Below, piece by piece: positions 7,695-9,326 of a DNA stretch of 9,326 bases (its first letter is position 1; each line of letters opens with the position of its first letter). Source of the stretch: Pedobacter sp. GTDB lineage: Bacteria > Bacteroidota > Bacteroidia > Sphingobacteriales > Sphingobacteriaceae. The stretch is from NCBI GenBank assembly GCA_030149995.1, contig JASLGV010000279.1:1-9326 (forward strand). Direction: 5' to 3'. The notes below the pieces were generated by a model, which saw only the letters and a program-made list of their open reading frames with translations, had not been told where the DNA came from and made no database searches. The translations under genes and the position numbers were made by a program.

Positions 7695-7712
7695 CCAGGG
7701 TAACTGTCCCGG
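7695..7712. other. Small GC-rich stem-loop in the gap between two permease genes
   Basis: The plus strand reads ccaggg (7695-7700), a 7-nt spacer, then cccgg (7708-7712). On the minus-strand transcript this would form a five-pair stem with one bulged U and a seven-base loop. It lies inside the 53-nt gap, with its far end 27 nt before the start codon of the next permease. It is not followed by a U-tract, so it is not a convincing terminator. It could act as an mRNA stability or processing element, or it could be chance. Confidence 0.25.
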
Positions 7713-7720
7713 ATTTTACA

Positions 7721-9326
7721 CTATTCATATTTTAATGCATCTATTGGATTGGCCTTTGCTACTTTAACCGATTGTATGCTAACAGTTAAAACCGCAATTA
7801 AAAGCGAGGCAACAATGGCCAGCAGAAAAGGTAAAAACGATATGGAAACCCGGTAATCAAAAGCAGAAAGCCACTTATTGATAATGATGTAAGCCAACGG
7901 AAAAGCAATCAGATTGGCAATGGCAACCAGCTTGATAAAGTCTTTATTCAAAAGCGTTAAGATATTACCTGTGCTGGCACCTAAAACTTTACGGATGCTG
8001 ATTTCTTTTTTACGCTGCTCGGCCATAAATAAGGCCAGTCCCAGCAAACCCAGGCAAGAGATGAAGATGGCAAAACCACCAAACCAGTTCGAAAGGATAC
8101 CTAATATTGTTTCATCATGAAACTTAACATCAAAAGATTCATTTACAAATTTGCGGTTCACCGGGTAGTTGGGCTCTATTCCTTTAACCAGTTCGTCAAT
8201 TTTGTTTAAAGAGGTACTTATGTTTTGGTTGGGATTTAAACGCACAATAACCATATTTGCGTCGTCGTGGGTAGCCAGATAGAAAATCATGGGTGCTACC
8301 TTTTGATAGGCACTCTCTACCACAAAATCCTTTACAACACCCACATTCGTTAATTTTTTACCCCAGAAAGTAATGACCTGGTTAATCGGGTTTTTTAAGC
8401 CCATCATTTTCACCGCTGCCTCATTAAGCATTACACTATTGGTATCGTTGGCATTTTTTGTTGAAAACTCCCTGCCCTGTACCAGTTCAGTACCAATCGT
8501 TTTTATAAAATCGTCTCCTATTGCCCGGTGATTAAAGGAAATAAGTTCATTTGGATTTTTACCTTCCCACTGGATGTTCGTGGTATTGTTTCCACCTTCT
8601 GTAACGTCTGAACTGAAAATGGTTACATTTGTGGCAGCGCCCGATTTTAACAGTTGTGTTTTCAGCAACTCCAGCTTAGTCCCTTCGCTCATTTTGCCCT
8701 CCACTCTAATCTGGAGCAAATTCGATTGATCATAACCAATCGGCTTATTTTTAATGTAGTTAAGTTGCTGATAAATTACCGCTGTACAAACAATTAAACA
8801 GGCCGCGAAAATAAACTGCCCCACAACAAATACTTTCCGGATCGAAACAGACGAATCTGTTTTAATTTTAAGCCCCTTTAAGACTTTAATCGGCTCAAAA
8901 GAAGATAAATAAAGCGCCGGGTAACTTCCCGCGATGAAACCTGTAAAGATCATCAGAAGCAGCAGGGCAAGCCAAACGTTAACATCGCTGTAATCGATTT
9001 GCAATTTAATATCGAGCAGGTTGTTAAAATAAGGTAAGCTAATTTCAACCAGAATAAAGGCCAGAATGGTTGCAACAAAAGTGATGAACACCGATTCTAA
9101 CAGAAACTGGCTTATTAATGATTTACGCGTAGAACCTATTGCTTTTCGGATCCCCACCTCCTTTGCCCTGCGCTCAGATCGGGCAGTTGATAAATTCATA
9201 AAGTTTACACAGGCAATCAGTAAAATACAGAAAGCCAGTATCACAAATATTTTAAGCTGATCTATCTTTCCACCCACTGATTTACCATTTACAAAATGAT
9301 CGTATAAATGCCATTTGGTTAACGGG
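7721..9326 (-). CDS. MacB/FtsX-family ABC transporter permease, 5' end outside the window
   Basis: The frame is open from the right edge of the window to a TAG at 7723-7721, giving 534 visible residues. A GTG at 9277 could be read as a start, but the codons before it encode PLTKWHLYDHFVNGKSVGG. These align with PLSKLHLYDDFEDGKVVGG (260-278) of the gene at 2851-5232, so the true start lies beyond the window. By that alignment about 259 N-terminal residues (TM1 and most of periplasmic domain 1) are missing, for a full length near 793. In visible numbering: TM2 about 21-43; coupling motif KEVGIRKAIGS (55-65); TM3 about 74-95; TM4 about 117-141; TM5 about 162-186; periplasmic domain 2 about 190-408 with GREF, NPIN and VGVVKDF signatures; TM6 about 412-434; KKEISIRKVLGAS (439-451); TM7 about 463-484; TM8 about 496-518; ending DALKYE. 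It is most similar by eye to the gene at 2851-5232, sharing a 27-nt identical stretch with it. It is the first gene of the visible operon, and the promoter is not in view. Confidence 0.93.
   Translation of the reverse strand, partial: PLTKWHLYDHFVNGKSVGGKIDQLKIFVILAFCILLIACVNFMNLSTARSERRAKEVGIRKAIGSTRKSLISQFLLESVFITFVATILAFILVEISLPYFNNLLDIKLQIDYSDVNVWLALLLLMIFTGFIAGSYPALYLSSFEPIKVLKGLKIKTDSSVSIRKVFVVGQFIFAACLIVCTAVIYQQLNYIKNKPIGYDQSNLLQIRVEGKMSEGTKLELLKTQLLKSGAATNVTIFSSDVTEGGNNTTNIQWEGKNPNELISFNHRAIGDDFIKTIGTELVQGREFSTKNANDTNSVMLNEAAVKMMGLKNPINQVITFWGKKLTNVGVVKDFVVESAYQKVAPMIFYLATHDDANMVIVRLNPNQNISTSLNKIDELVKGIEPNYPVNRKFVNESFDVKFHDETILGILSNWFGGFAIFISCLGLLGLALFMAEQRKKEISIRKVLGASTGNILTLLNKDFIKLVAIANLIAFPLAYIIINKWLSAFDYRVSISFLPFLLAIVASLLIAVLTVSIQSVKVAKANPIDALKYE

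Noticed and set aside
1997..9260. Plus-strand open frames of 61-84 codons at 1997-2182, 5488-5709, 6628-6882, 7582-7767, 7914-8120 and 9066-9260
   Set aside because: All lie mostly or wholly opposite the permease coding sequence, look like reverse-strand shadows of conserved FtsX segments, and show no recognisable domain or signal peptide.
7721..9277. A complete 518-residue permease starting at GTG 9277
   Set aside because: The frame continues to the window edge, and the codons before the GTG match conserved residues preceding TM2 in the paralogues. The gene is therefore cut by the window, not short.

Overview
The window looks like a piece of a Bacteroidota chromosome, most likely Sphingobacteriaceae (Pedobacter or Mucilaginibacter type). 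This rests on AT-rich DNA, the absence of Shine-Dalgarno sequences at every visible start, a signal peptide ending in V-S-A|Q, and a protein family (about 790-residue two-FtsX-domain permeases ending in DALKYE) that is heavily expanded in that phylum. The genus is an inference from protein style, not a database match.

Layout: every recognised gene reads on the minus strand, so transcription runs from high to low coordinates. In transcription order there are four consecutive paralogous MacB/FtsX-type ABC transporter permeases: 9326-7721 (5' end cut off by the window edge), 7667-5295, 5232-2851 and 2823-451. The gaps between them are 53, 62 and 27 nt, which suggests one operon. After the last permease comes a 273-nt non-coding gap with a possible terminator-like inverted repeat. 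The gap is followed by the first 59 codons of a secreted protein (177-1), perhaps an S41-type (tail-specific) peptidase, which runs off the left edge.

How the genes may work together: each full permease is a fused double unit with two TM / periplasmic domain / FtsX (three TM) halves, giving about eight membrane segments. Both cytoplasmic coupling motifs (KEVGxxKxxG and KExxxRKxLGAs) are intact in every copy, so each protein should be able to engage ATPase subunits. No ABC ATPase, membrane-fusion protein or outer-membrane factor is encoded in the window, so a partner encoded elsewhere must be assumed. In the two complete upstream copies the membrane and coupling regions are conserved while the periplasmic domains vary. 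The last gene of the array (2823-451) is the most divergent copy and has a partly degenerate first periplasmic domain.

I see no RNA genes, mobile elements, CRISPR arrays, origins or clear promoters. The promoter of the permease operon presumably lies to the right of the window. I found no clearly new system. The noteworthy points are the ATPase-less tandem permease array, its internal and inter-gene duplication history, and a few short intergenic structures.
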